Source: Collybia mongolica (Eukaryota > Basidiomycota > Agaricomycetes > Agaricales > Clitocybaceae). Taken from it: a stretch of 64,000 nt of DNA. The notes under the pieces are model-generated. The model made no database searches. It had not been told where the DNA came from and saw nothing but the letters and a program-made list of their open reading frames with translations. The translations under genes were made by a program, and so were the position numbers. Positions 1 through 11,369 of the stretch are shown in pieces. Location: assembly GCA_013420905.1 (NCBI GenBank), contig JAAXNY010000006.1, positions 3,348,001-3,412,000 of the forward strand, given 5' to 3'. Each line of letters opens with the position of its first letter. Within the stretch, counting starts at the first letter, position 1.

Positions 1-86
1 TATACACATCATAATTTTTGCTGTTTTCCCTGCTCATCGTCCCTTCTACTCAATTTATGTCTCCATTTTTTGCTCTTTGCTTTTTC

Positions 87-606
87 CTAGAAGTTAAAAT
101 TGAATACTGGATTGACTAAGTTGCCACCTTTGACACAGATTTGAATAATAAACTTTGTTGCCAATTAATAAGATACTGTTGAAAACTGGTTATGTGAGTC
201 AATTCACATACTGTACCTTCCCCTCCAATGGGTTGATAGTGCTAATATTCACCTTACACTCTTCAGGGACTATATCTGCCTCCATTTTAATATCACCTAG
301 GTAAGAGTTTTTCCTTCAGCATCACATGGAGTTAGATTATTGCTTACTGTTATCCTTGGGTACACTGGATCCATGGCTTGAAGATTCGGACTTGCAAAGG
401 TCCGTAAACCAGTTTCTATTTTCCAATAGACCAAGTTGATTTTCTGGTGAGCAAGGATCAAAGAAAGCATGATCAGATGGTCCACAGTCTAATTCAATCT
501 CAGATTCCATCATGCTTTCCACAATGTGACCAGAAACATCATCATTCTGCAGCACACAGTGGGTAGGGGAAGTGTCTGGAGGGTTGGGTGTGAGGCCAGT
601 GGCCAT
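87..606 (-). CDS. Hypothetical gene X, left copy
   Basis: Unrecognised protein. The model has three exons (606-348, 296-217, 152-87; phases 1 then 0) and gives 134 residues. It is supported by a second copy at 50865-51436, which shares the intron positions and phases, the motif SPENQLGL in exon 1, and LVNPVFNFNF in exon 3. Here LVNPVFNFNF is followed at once by TAG (87-89). The other copy has a Gln codon there and runs on for about 36 residues, and reading past the TAG here would give a similar basic tail ending near position 9. So this copy may be C-terminally truncated by a C-to-T change. It is transcribed away from gene Y (967), with 360 bp between the two starts. No known domain, signal peptide or membrane segment was seen. 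Confidence 0.45.
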
Positions 607-966
607 TACATTGTGATTATTTTTTTGAGTTCCAAGGTCCTTTATATGTTATATTTTGTGGTCATGCCCCAAACCCCAACAGTTCTACCCAAGCACAGTT
701 AAATATCTGGAATCCAAAGCTAGTCAGATTATAGAATCCCTTTGCCCACCCCAAAGCCTGGAACCCATTTTTTTTTTCCTTTTTCATCTCCTCTGCGAAT
801 TGATTTGAGCTTGGTTCTGTTGTCCTTCAGGATGGAACTTGCTCCACCTCAAATTTAAAAGAACCCTCTTTCTCTGTGTCTCCCAGCATCTCCTCATTCA
901 CTCAGTCTTGCCTTTCTTCAACTTTGCCACCAGCTCTTTCTCCAATGCACCCTTTTCCATAAAACT
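607..966. promoter_or_regulatory. Shared intergenic region of divergent genes X and Y (left)
   Basis: This 360-bp gap separates the start codons of gene X (minus) and gene Y (plus). It holds T-rich tracts near 769-785 and no open frame of note. The right-hand module has a similar gap of 341 bp (50524-50864), so the divergent spacing is conserved. A promoter role is inferred from position only. Confidence 0.3.
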
Positions 967-1855
967 ATGGCTAAGTCTACTGCATCTCAGAAAGCAAAGC
1001 AATCTCACAAGGTGGCATTGTCTTTGGGCTCATCCCAGAGAGTTAAAGGTAGATACTGTGATTTTCAAATGGAAACATGTTACCTATTATTACATTTTGT
1101 TTCACCAGGTACATGGACAAATACATTGGAGACAATGGCAATGGAAGCAAAAATAAAGAAAATGAAAGGTATTACTTTTTTTTTTTGCATACTTCCTATA
1201 CCATACTAACTCAACTAGCTGAACTTGTAGCCCTTCACAAAGCCACCCATGCTAAAGAACAGCAGAAGAATGTCATACCACACCTACCGCATGGTGTCAC
1301 AGGGAACAGATTCAATCTCCAGGCTGAAATGCAACTCCAAGACGATTCTGATGTATACAAGGCCATTCATGTAAGTTTTACTTCTTAAAGCCCTTTGCTC
1401 CAATCTTTTTTCTTACAAGTAATAGCACTGTGTTTGTAGTTTAGTTGGTAATGCAGGCAACCTACAGTAGTCATTAGTCAAACCATCTGTGTGGTAAGTC
1501 TTTTCTTCACTGCTTCGTTACTCATTTAAATGATTTATTTCAGGCCAAAAGTTGGCATACATACCTCAAAAAATTCCATAATGGCTGGGCCACTCAAGAA
1601 TTTATCAAGTCACATTTGAAGAACAAACATGCCTATGCTCATAAATGTGGGTATACAAATGAGACTGGAAATACAGTAGGGGGCAGTAATGATGATGATG
1701 AGGAGGAAATGGACATCAACATTGACTTAAATGAGCATGATGAGGATGAAGTAGACAGTAGTGATGAGGGGGAAGAGGATGGGGACCAGGAGGGTGAGGA
1801 CCAGGAGGATGAGGACCAGGAGGATGAGGAAGGGAATGAATCAGAAGCCTACTAA
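967..1855 (+). CDS. Hypothetical gene Y, left copy (acidic-tailed protein)
   Basis: Unrecognised protein of 201 residues. Exons are 967-1048, 1109-1168, 1219-1370 and 1544-1855, all GT-AG and closing in phase. It starts MAKSTASQKAKQ. A short helical-looking exon 2 (ETMAMEAKIKKMK) follows, then a conserved block with FNLQAEMQLQDDSDVYKAI, then FIKSHLKNKHAYA, and a tail of about 65 residues made almost wholly of Asp, Glu and Asn (1690-1852). The gene model rests on the diverged copy at 49705-50523, which keeps the same intron positions with FNLQ, DLYTSI and HAYA motifs. That copy is broken, so this is the only intact Y in the window. Acidic tails like this occur in chromatin and nucleolar proteins, but no function can be assigned. 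Confidence 0.55.
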
Positions 1856-1889
1856 TCATTAGAATATTGTTAAATGTTGAATCACACAA

Positions 1890-2345
1890 ATTTAAACATT
1901 TATAAGAGGATGAAATATCTAAATAAAACTGAGTGCATTTCAACCTTTCAATGGATGAAAAGTTAGTATTACTTTCATCTAAAAACAATCCAGTAAAATG
2001 ATGAAAAAGAGGATGAATTTAAGTGAGGAAAATGGGATGAATTCGAACATATGATTTTCATCTCTCATAAAATGCCAGTATTTTTGCCCTTAATAGTATG
2101 AAATTCATCCCTCATGTAAGACTCGCAAGGGTGTTATTCTCACCCCTTATTAGTATGAAATTCATCCATCAAATTATACCTTAAAGGGGGGTTTTCCCTC
2201 CATTTTTCCCCCTACAGGGGGTGTGTTTTCAAACATCTTCGAGATGAAATTCATTACATTTTAGGATTATTAAGTGAATGAATTTCATATTTTTAATGTA
2301 TTGTTTCTCTTATTTAAGAGGATGAAACACAGGGTTGAATTTCAT
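1890..2345. repeat. ATGAATTTCAT-type repeat field
   Basis: The near-palindromic word ATGAAATTCAT / ATGAATTTCAT and close variants recur many times here, for example near 2098, 2154, 2244 and 2279. The sequence is AT-rich and lacks a gene. The same word organises the tandem array at 49077-49430, which likewise lies 3' of a gene Y copy, so this field looks like part of the duplicated XY module. Confidence 0.45.
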
Positions 2346-2518
2346 CTATTCTCAGTTTCACAGTGTAATCGATCACTCTGTTTATATTTATTTTTACACA
2401 TTTCCTAAATCCTAGATTGGTCGACGGTTTAGAAACCTAAACCTAGTGGTCTTGACACTCCACCCAACTCTGCTTTAGACTAGGAACTGGGATCCCAGTC
2501 GTGACAGGAAGTCACCCA

Positions 2519-3476
2519 ACGATGCTTCTTGATCTTTTACCACCACCATCCAACCGTGGGAATTCGTCCCTCCTGCACTAGGTTGTCCCTAAACTACCTA
2601 ACACCTCATCCCTAATCAACATCGCCTTTCATCAGACCACTCTTTCGGCCTGGGCCACCATCCTTTTATACCATATCCAAATTTTTAACTTATCAGAACT
2701 GATCCTGACTATCTGCAGGGTCATCTCATCTTGCCTGTACTGGGGCTTCACTAATCTGTTCACATCCACCTCATCAACTACCAGGCCACATGAGGACACC
2801 ACAACTCTAGTACTCTGCTTCGCGCAGATCCTTAGGGAGCGTCACTGCCAACATTCTCGACAATTTATTCGTACTTGCTTAACCACTACACCCAAATACA
2901 AAAGGAGGAAGGGGTCTGGCCCCCGATCAGCTACTGTCCCTGCACAGAGCACACCTCTTGGGGAGAATGCCAGTTTATCAACCAATGGTGGGATTTGGCA
3001 GCCTCATTTTGAGGGGAGTCATCGCTTTGGGAGAGCGGTGTGGAACAGGGGGGAAAGTAATAGGGGAGATTCAGGAGAGGGGGAGCAGGTTTGAGGTATG
3101 GGTCATTCATTTAGTTTGGACATTTATCTTTGACACTGGGGGGGAGTAATGGGTTTCCAGGGCACCCTGAAAATACCAGGGGGGGAGTGGAATGGGGTAC
3201 CAATGTGAAGGGAGGGGACCATGCCCCGACAAGCGAAGGCAAACCTTTTAAGGCATTGGGAGGTTCAGACATGGTACAGTACAATACCGTTGGACTGCAG
3301 GTATCCTCAGTTTAGACCCGTAATATGACCTGGAGAGCAACTTAGTGTACAGCTCCACCCTGATGGCTCATTACAGATTACTTAGTGGTAATAGGTGTTC
3401 ATGCCCGCATGTAGCTGGGTCAAACCCACATGCGCTTAATATTATTATATGACCCAAAAAAAAAAAAAAAAAAAAA
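2519..3476 (+). mobile_element. Retroposed insert with poly(A) tail and 16-bp TSD
   Basis: The 16-mer GACAGGAAGTCACCCA occurs at 2503-2518 and again at 3477-3492. The 958 bp between ends in an uninterrupted run of about 22 A (about 3455-3476). A poly(A) end flanked by a long direct repeat is the signature of target-primed reverse transcription (a LINE copy, a SINE, or a processed transcript). A frame stays open from about 2582 to 3092, and its translation ends with a Gly/Arg/Asn-rich segment. I recognise no reverse transcriptase motif, so the insert is either a 5'-truncated LINE end or a retrocopied mRNA. Confidence 0.7.
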
Positions 3477-3492
3477 GACAGGAAGTCACCCA

Positions 3493-3789
3493 TTTGCTGA
3501 CGACCAAATTACACGTGATTCTGAGGATAATGATAGCCGAACTAGTGTATTACATACTATACCCTACTTATAAATGTTGCGTATTTCAGACTAGTGCTCA
3601 TCTTTACCAAACGACGACCATATTCACCATCTGGGATATAATTCTTCATATAACTCAATTATTGCGGCTGTGAAGTTTCCATAAGCTGACCTGGAGTTTG
3701 GCGGAGGACGAACACAAGACAGAAAAACGCCAGTTGCGTATCCCTACTTGTCAAGATTCCACCTTGTTGCACGCCAGTCGTTACTCCTC
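3493..3789. other. Intergenic spacer, boundary of accessory edge and core block
   Basis: Nothing is recognised here apart from the right target-site duplication, which ends at 3492. Codon-like composition begins at the next gene. Confidence 0.3.
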
Positions 3790-6700
3790 ATGGAACATGC
3801 CATAGAGACCTTTGGGGTATCTACCAGTCCTTCTGAATCTTCCAGGCAATCTCGCATCCACTTTCCTACCGACCCTTCGCGTTCGCGACCCTTCCCTCTT
3901 GAAACACCTCAAAGGACTTCGTCTCTAGCGTTCCGCTCATCGCCAGTCCGACGAAGCTCTCCCTTGAATCCTCAGGCAACCAGCCTCTCGAAGCACTCCA
4001 GGCACCGTGTTCGATCAGTTGATACGTCAGGCCTAGCAGACACAGCTCGAGCTCGAAGGATGCCTGCAATCAGCCTTGTAGGACCACCACGAGGACTAAA
4101 CGCTATGGCACATAAACACCCGGAAATTCAGGCCCAGGAGGATGGGGGGGTGGTTAGCACCTTTTCCGATGAATATGACCTATGTATGTGATCTGCACTG
4201 TGCTCTTTTGACTATACTTACACTCAAACCCTAGCCCACGAAGGTGAGGCATCCACACTGTGATTTATCTTCGAGTGTAACCCTCCACCAAGATCCACGA
4301 ATTTTACAAGACGTACAACGCGCATTGAAACTTAAGGCGCGACGTGAAGCTCGCCTTGGGCAACATCAAACGACGGTTCGCAATCCAGAAGGCCCTCCCC
4401 TCGCTACATCATTGAATAACAATTCATCCACTCACGCCGCCTTTCTAACCACGTCTTCACCTTCCGCACGTAAATCAAGCATACCATCAGAAATCAACTT
4501 TGGTCCTTCTGTTGGCATGTCATTCACACATCCAGTCCCAGCGTCGCTGGACAATGGAATTACACTTGACTGGAGCGGCTTTGCGTTTCATGAACGTTCG
4601 GAGAGGCGGTGGCACTTAACGACCGTAAAACGGAAGGGGAAAGAGAAATTATCTCAGGTAAGCACAGTGGTAGATCAACAAGAAAAGGCACACACAGGTG
4701 CGGGCTGTTTCCGCTGAACCACTATCGACTAAGATTCCTGGTTTAATAGATAAGCTATCGAGAATCAAGGCTCTTTCTGCCCCTCATACACAGCGAAAGG
4801 CTGAGATAACTCGTGAACAATTGGGCCGACGTTATGACCTTATATATGGGGCTTTATCCGCAAAATCTCTTCTTCCAAACTATGCAAAGGTTGCGCGATG
4901 GTACGGAACACAGGATACAGTCGTCAGGAGTTCTTTAGAGAAAGCCGAGCCTTTCACATGGCTGAAACATCTTAACAGACGTGGATCAAACACCCCAGAT
5001 CGTTCACCCTGGCATCTTTCTGCTTTGATCATTGAAGAATATCTCCATGTCGAAACGCGTCATGATTCATTGAACAAAATGAATGCCATTCCCGAAGATT
5101 CCTCTCTGCACGACCTTTCACCATCAAATTTTCCTCCATTTATGAGCGTACGATCAACCATCACTCCATCCCGCTCATCATCAGATTATTCACTCGAACA
5201 GTCACCAACAAGAAAGTCGTCTTTCGAGGGGAAGGTATCTTTCGAACCACTTGTCGAGTCGACCCAATATCCTATGGACTTGGACTCCCATCGAAGTGTC
5301 GACTCCCACAAAATATCAACTGATCCAGCCTCTAATGCTGCCGTTGTAAGCACTAAAAACAACAGTAGGCCTCAGCGAGATCTCGCGTCAAGTGTATCGA
5401 AGCTTATAGACAACAACGTCACCCCTGATGACTTACAGTCTGACTCGGATTATAACCAAAACGAACGATATGTGTATATTCAATCAGAAACAAACGCGAA
5501 TCATAGGTCAGATGACGAATTCGTACCTCGGGCTGATATTACTGTTAAAGTGACGACTCCAACGCCCGCGGAGAACTCAGATGGTGATCCGTTTCAGGCG
5601 AGAATCCCGCACGCCCAAAATCTGCAAGCTGTCTCCGGCCGCCTGGCCCGCCGCCGCAGGATACGCACATCTCTTCCACCGACCGATCGCTCATCCAAGG
5701 TAAGTGAGAATAAACGACAACAGCTGGAAGTGAACGAGGGAAAAACCTTCGAAATTAAGACGAGGTAGGCACCCGACGTACTTTATCTTCTCCATCTCAT
5801 GTGCAATTATAGGCTCCTCGCTGAAATAACGACACATAACCATCGAACTCGGCAACTTCTCAATCGTATATCCGTGGGTGTACGAGAGTATGATGCCGCT
5901 CAATCCAATGCCGTGACATCTCCAGCCACCCTTCACAATGGTCTTCCTCGAGAGCTCCTTGATGCATTTAGCCATGACCCAGCTGCTGTCACAGGTGCGA
6001 CAAGGAGGTATCGTGGATGGAGGGCTGTAGACGATATACATAACCGTCTGGTTCGGCAACGTGATGTCTTCCAAGCGTTCCTCTCGTATTCAGGCTGCAA
6101 TATATCTGCTCCAAAGAGTGTATTGGATGACCCAATTGCAGTTCTCGTCCGTTCTGTGGAAACTCTCGAATTTCACAACAGCAAAATATTGAAAAGAGCA
6201 AAAGACGTTGGCGAAACATTGTTAGCGGTACAGGATATGCACACCAACGTTAAAGCGCACTATAAAGCTACGTTATCACATACCTCCGTAGTTTATCCCG
6301 AAGTGAGTCCAATAATATTATCCTATATCAATAGACTTATATTGATTAACAGCTTTCCAATATTGTGGCATTGGAGGAAAGTTATAAAGATCAATACCAA
6401 CAAATCTGGGAGCTTGGGATGGATACTCTCACCTTCCTCCTCGACACAGTCACCCCGTTTTGGAGGACATACGGAAAACCTATTGGAGAAGATGCTCGCG
6501 ACTTCCTTATCATACCACTCTATCGCAATGAATTCACAGGGGAGCCTAAACGGTACCCCATTCGAGGGTTCCCTACTCGTTCTTGGCGGCACTGGTTTGG
6601 GCTTGGGCTATTTTTCCTGAGTTCTATCGCAATAAATATTCTCCAGGCCCGCGCCGCTATTTCTTCCGCCACTCATTACAACCTGCCCATGATTCCTTAC

Positions 6701-6847
6701 GAAAGCGTCCGTTGGACACTATTACCATTCTTTTGGGTCGGTATTATCATCCAGTGGTGGGCTGTTGTTGTAGAAATTGCAGTTGTCATGATGCAAATTG
6801 GTATATTATTATGGTGGGCAGGTTGGTCGGTTAAGATTTTCACTTAA
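3790..6847 (+). CDS. Conserved membrane protein of unknown function
   Basis: I do not recognise the family. The start is the first in-frame ATG (3790). Exons are 3790 to about 4184, about 4244-4657, 4698-5764, 5813-6302 and 6353-6847; the first junction is uncertain because of a run of seven G near 4146. The product is about 950 residues. The N-terminal two-thirds is Ser/Pro/Arg-rich and probably disordered. The next 330 residues look structured and helical (LARRRRIRTSLPP, then RAKDVGETLLAVQDM). The last 100 residues hold two or three hydrophobic spans (GLGLFFLSSIAINIL; FFWVGIIIQWWAVVVEIAV) and end in WWAGWSVKIFT. This suggests a tail-anchored or short multi-pass protein with a large cytoplasmic or nucleoplasmic domain. 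It converges on the next gene with only 89 bp between stops. Confidence 0.75.
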
Positions 6848-6936
6848 ATTATTATACCATGGATAGACATTGCATAGAATTTGCTATTGGAAACTCGTTG
6901 TATCACGATTGTGTTGTTGTGTATTATATTGTTATG

Positions 6937-8882
6937 TCAATGGACTCTTGCAATTGGCTGGCTTACATGAATTTCATTGTTGGACGGTGTGGGTTGCGTA
7001 CTTAGAGACGAGTGGATAAAGGCAGATGTCTGTTCCTGTTCAGCAGGTGCAGGTCTGGAACTAAAGGTTTGCGCAGACATATTTGCTGGCACTTGTGAGG
7101 CATAATTATATGATGGTGTGAGCTTCCCGCTGTCAACACACGGGCGACAGAAGCCTAACAAATACAAATTATGACATCGGCGGGAGGCCTAAAATAATAT
7201 AAAAGAGGAGGGTGCTTACGACCACCGAGGATGAGAGGCACATCAGCCTGACCACAAGAAAAACAAAGTATTGGTGTGACTGTCGCGGACCTTCTAGGAA
7301 CTTTGGGAGCACGACGTCGCTTCGGTCCAATGGATTGTGGTATCAAGGGGGTTTCCACAATCTCTCCATTATGTGGCGTTGTTACAGCCTTTCTTTTTGT
7401 GCGAGGAAGGTTCTGTGGACCTAGTTTGAGAGGCTTAAGATGTGGGTTCAATGAGGCCACCTGATAATGGATAAGGTAGCTTTCATAACACCAAGTCTGG
7501 AATTTACCTGAAGTTGGCTTAGAAGAAACCCTGGTTCAAGATGATGTGAAAGATATTTCCGATCTGGAACGCCCTGAAAGAATATCAATAGTTAGATGAA
7601 CCGATATGAATATGCGAAGTTGGCTCACGATATCCTCCAAAAGTTTTCGATTCTCCTGTATTTTCCATTCGCCACCGACCCATCTTGAGATCGTATCCCA
7701 TACAGCCAACGGCGCCTTCCTGAGATGAAAATTCACGACATGTGGCGATGCCTCCCTAGCGCGCACATCACTGGTGCCGGCTGCTTCTAGTGATGCACCT
7801 GCCGAAGCACCCAGCGAATCAAACGGAATACGAGCCTTGATGATTGTGTGACATGTCGCATCGACACTTGAAGTATTAAGTATCCTTTCACATGTTGCTA
7901 GTCCACGAGGAAATATCCATCGTTCTGATGGGGAATCAGTGAATTCGACGACAAGGTCAAATTCTCTGATAGTAGGGGGCGTATAGGTTGGAGGTCGAAG
8001 TGCAGGCACTGGTGTTAGTATGTGGGTCTGGGCTGGTGGGTCTGTATGTGTGGGAGGTAATATACGCGTATTCTCAGGCGTCGCCAATGATTGAATGAGG
8101 AGTCCAAGTGTCTTCAATTGATCTGGACTGGCCTTTCCAGCTGCAGCAAGCTGAAGAAGATTTGCAAGTGTGGGGTTTGATGAAGCTGCAGCATTGACCT
8201 GGTTTATAAGTGCAGGCGTGATAGTCGTAACTGAATCAAGTGAAGAAATGAGAGGTGCCGAGGGGTTTGACAGATTAGATGTGGTCCGGGATGTGACCGC
8301 GGAAGATGCCTCTCGCATACGTGCCTCAGGTATTTGAACAGGGTCCTTTACATAAGGTGCGTATGATCCATTGTATGATGTGGCTGATTGCCAGGAGCTT
8401 CCACCAGCATTGGGTGGTTGGGTTCGATATACAGGAGTGGATGTGTCAGGGGGCAGATAGTGGACTTCATAGAACATAGTTTCAGGGAAGATGTGAGGCC
8501 CAATTTCGAGATCACACTTTCCGCGGGTCTGTATGGTATGGGGCGGGGGCGTCAGATTGGCACCCTTTCCAGCGCGTGCTTTGGTGGAAAATCGAGGAAA
8601 AGTCGAATACAGCCAACGTTCGCGTGCTGTGTTAAGGTGCTCAGTTCATATGCAGTAAAGAGACGTAAAAAGTGACCGACATCGTCGAAGTGACTGAAGA
8701 ATTACACAGCTGCGACGACTGAGTAGTATCCTAGATTGAGCAAGAGAGTATAGGTTTACACACCTACCAGGGACACTTTGCTTCCCCTCTTTCTCCTGCT
8801 GATTTTCGTCATGCTCGAGCTCCCAGCCAGGCCTGGGACCTACGGGCAGCTCTGGCAGCCCATTGTTAGGTAGTTTGCTCAT
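6937..8882 (-). CDS. GATA-like zinc-finger protein, putative chromatin or transcription factor
   Basis: Five exons close in phase: 8882-8768, 8626-7629, 7573-7508, 7460-7220 and 7154-6937, giving 545 residues. The N-terminal part contains DLEIGPHIFPETMFYEVHY, followed by a low-complexity Ala/Ser/Thr region and a folded-looking segment (EFDLVVEFTDSPSERWIFPR; WDTISRWVGGEWKIQE). Near the C-terminus a Cys4 finger is assembled across the last intron: CFSCGQADVPLILGGR then FCRPC. This resembles the CxxC...CxxC layout of GATA-type fingers, after a basic stretch (KRRRAPKVPRR). Nuclear location is inferred from the finger and basic segment. The family name is not known to me. It is divergent from BDP1 with 187 bp between start codons, so shared regulation is possible. 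Confidence 0.75.
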
Positions 8883-9069
8883 GATTTATGTTTGGCGTTG
8901 TTTTTCAAGCGCCCCGTTATCACTGACTCCGAGCGCTTAAATTTTGTGTTATCGGACATCGGCTGCGGCATCTAGTGCACACCTTTTCAGGTTTAGTTTA
9001 CGTCCCAGCCTTAGTACCTTATGCCATAGTTGCTCAAGCGCTCAACTCCCCCCCCCATCAGTTGCGCAA
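8883..9069. promoter_or_regulatory. Divergent promoter, zinc-finger gene / BDP1
   Basis: These 187 bp separate the two start codons, and a C-rich tract lies just before the BDP1 ATG (9049-9057). No TATA box stands out. The promoter role is inferred from geometry. Confidence 0.4.
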
Positions 9070-11076
9070 ATGACCAGCCGAGTCCGTGAGTATTTGCTAA
9101 TCACTTACTCTTTCATGATTATCTCAAGTTGGGACAGAAAAGGGTGGTCCGATATTCAGACCTACAGCCAAGTCTAGAACGCGTCCACTAATTGGTAATA
9201 ACCGACAACCATCTAATCCTGCAGTCAGCCCAGACGTTTCCCGACATGAGGAGATTCACACTACGTCTCAAAGCTCAATGCCGCCGCCTCTCTTTCTTTC
9301 TAATAGGGCGGGACCAGTTCCGCATCCTAGTGAACCCTTCGATGAAGCCACAACCCAACAGGCTTTGAATAATCTATACGCATCTAACGTATCCCAACCA
9401 CGTCCAGAGGCTATGGTCCCTTCTCTCTTCTGTGGTCGCCCTCCAACCCTCACCGTCACTAACTCTCAAGTAGCACCGCATCTTGCGCCGACCCAGAACA
9501 ACACTTTCGTTCCACCCCTAGTGGTCAATCGCGCCCCCCCCTCGCTCATAACCTCAGCCACTGCATCTTCTCCTCCCTCTTCAACCCCAGACCCTGTGAG
9601 GAACGGGCCCGAACCATCGACTTCCCCGATACTCTCTCACGTTTTACACCATTCTGGGGCCGAAAACGTACCCATATTATCCTTGAATACTACAGGTGTC
9701 GTTGTTAAGCCTCGAAGGACCGCTGCTAAAAAGAAGACCCCCAAGCCTGTTCCCGTTGATGACCCACTGGAGGGCTCGAATCATGGACACGAGGACACCA
9801 TTGAGAAAAGGATGAAACGGAAGAGGACTGCAATAGGGGATGACGCTGAGCCTACCAAAACCCTACCAAAACGAGGAAAGGCGAAAGTTGTAGCTTCAGG
9901 CCTTGACGACAGCGACAATGAAACAACCGATACGGTTGCCAATAAACGAAAGCGGAGGTCCTCTAGCGGTACACCACGACCTCGAAGGTCGCGTGCGCCA
10001 TCACTCCCGCCTTTTGATCCTGATGCAGATCCTGGAGAAGAAATCGATCCGACGGTCGTGACTATGGCTTCTCTTTGCGTTGATACCGGACAAGGCCGTG
10101 TTAGTCGTAAAGCCGCAGAAATTCTCTCCAACCACGCCGCATGGAAAGCGCAAAACCGAGAAAAGAGGGCACGAATGAAATTCCTAATGGAACTCAAGAA
10201 ATACGGTCGAGAGGAAGATGGGCTTGACGGCACCACGAGTAAGACCAATTCTGTTGACAGAGGTGCACAGGAAGCTTCCACTCCCGGACCTTCTAACGGG
10301 GCGATTCCCGTAGAGAGCACACCTATCGTAGATGATACCGGCAGCGGGTTTGATTACTCCCAAGACATGGCGACCAGCAGGTTCAACGTTCAAGTGCGCA
10401 CTGGGCCCAATGGAGAGACGATCATTGATGAGGAATCACTTGTGGTCGATCGCACTGAAACAGATGACACAGAAAATTACACTCATGTCGTTGAGTCCGA
10501 CCATACTAAGTTCGTCAATTCCGGATCATATGGAAAGAAGTTCCGTGGTTCGCGATGGAGCGCCGAAGAGACTGAAAGTTTTTATGATGTACGAATAATA
10601 TATTTCCTTAATGGCATAAAACCAACGTCTCACATCAAGTGTAGGCACTTTCTCAATATGGCGAGAATTACGAGCTTATTGCATACGTGCTACCTGGTCG
10701 TGATCGAAAGTCTTGCAAGAACAAATTTAAGGCTGAAGACAAGAAGAATCCCGCCAGAATTAATTATTGTCTATCTAATAGCATCCCCGTTGGTGAGTTG
10801 GACCCTCTCTACAATTATTATGTAACTCATATCGACCGAATAGACATGACTACCCTTTCCCGGATGACTGGCAAAGATTTTTCAGGACCGGTCCCAGAGA
10901 TCCGTGCTCCTACACCCCGAATCGAAGTTGACCCTATGTCCGTTGAACACCAAGAACTCCCCACTCCTGAAGCGTCTCAAAAGGATAAACGTGTAAAAAA
11001 AAAAGCACCCGAGGACGATGGTGTGGTTGTGGTTGGAAATGTAGGAGATTTTGTTCCATTCCTAGAGAGCCCCTAG
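9070..11076 (+). CDS. BDP1: TFIIIB component B'' (BDP1)
   Basis: BDP1 is the SANT-domain subunit of TFIIIB that recruits RNA polymerase III to tRNA, 5S and other Pol III promoters in the nucleus. Exons are 9070-9085 (16 nt), 9138-10588, 10645-10792 and 10844-11076; the product is 615 residues. The diagnostic extended SANT domain spans the second intron: RGSRWSAEETESFYD, then ALSQYGENYELIAYVLPGR, then KNKFKAEDKKNPARINYCL, followed by MTTLSRMTGKDFSGPVPEI, all typical of Bdp1. The N-terminal 450 residues are Pro/Ser-rich and basic (KKRKR- and RPRRSR-like patches), as in the family. The tiny first exon was chosen because it supplies the only ATG that joins the open frame in phase. Confidence 0.93.
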
Positions 11077-11369
11077 GGCAGCTGGGCGCCGTTATACAAT
11101 ATCAATGAATTACTGGTATTATATCGTCCCTTATTGAAGATCCCTATACTTTAGCAGAAAATGTGTTTCAATTCGATTAATCTACTCGAGATATATACTC
11201 AGGGAGACTGGAGTTGATGTTGCCATTGCAATTCTGGTATGTAGTTGTCGTTTCCAGGCAATGGAGAGTTATCAAGTACTAGCGGCTCTCGTCTCATCGC
11301 GCTACTCCATGCCACTCATCCAGGATTCCTTCATCGTATCCCTCGCCTGAATGTTACAAATGGATTGGC

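Noticed and set aside
3455..3476. Simple poly(A) microsatellite
   Set aside because: It is better explained as the tail of a retroposed insert because an exact 16-bp direct repeat flanks the insert at both ends.
9781..10320. 179-codon minus-strand frame within BDP1
   Set aside because: Antisense shadow; the plus strand encodes the BDP1 disordered region and closes in phase with the SANT exons.
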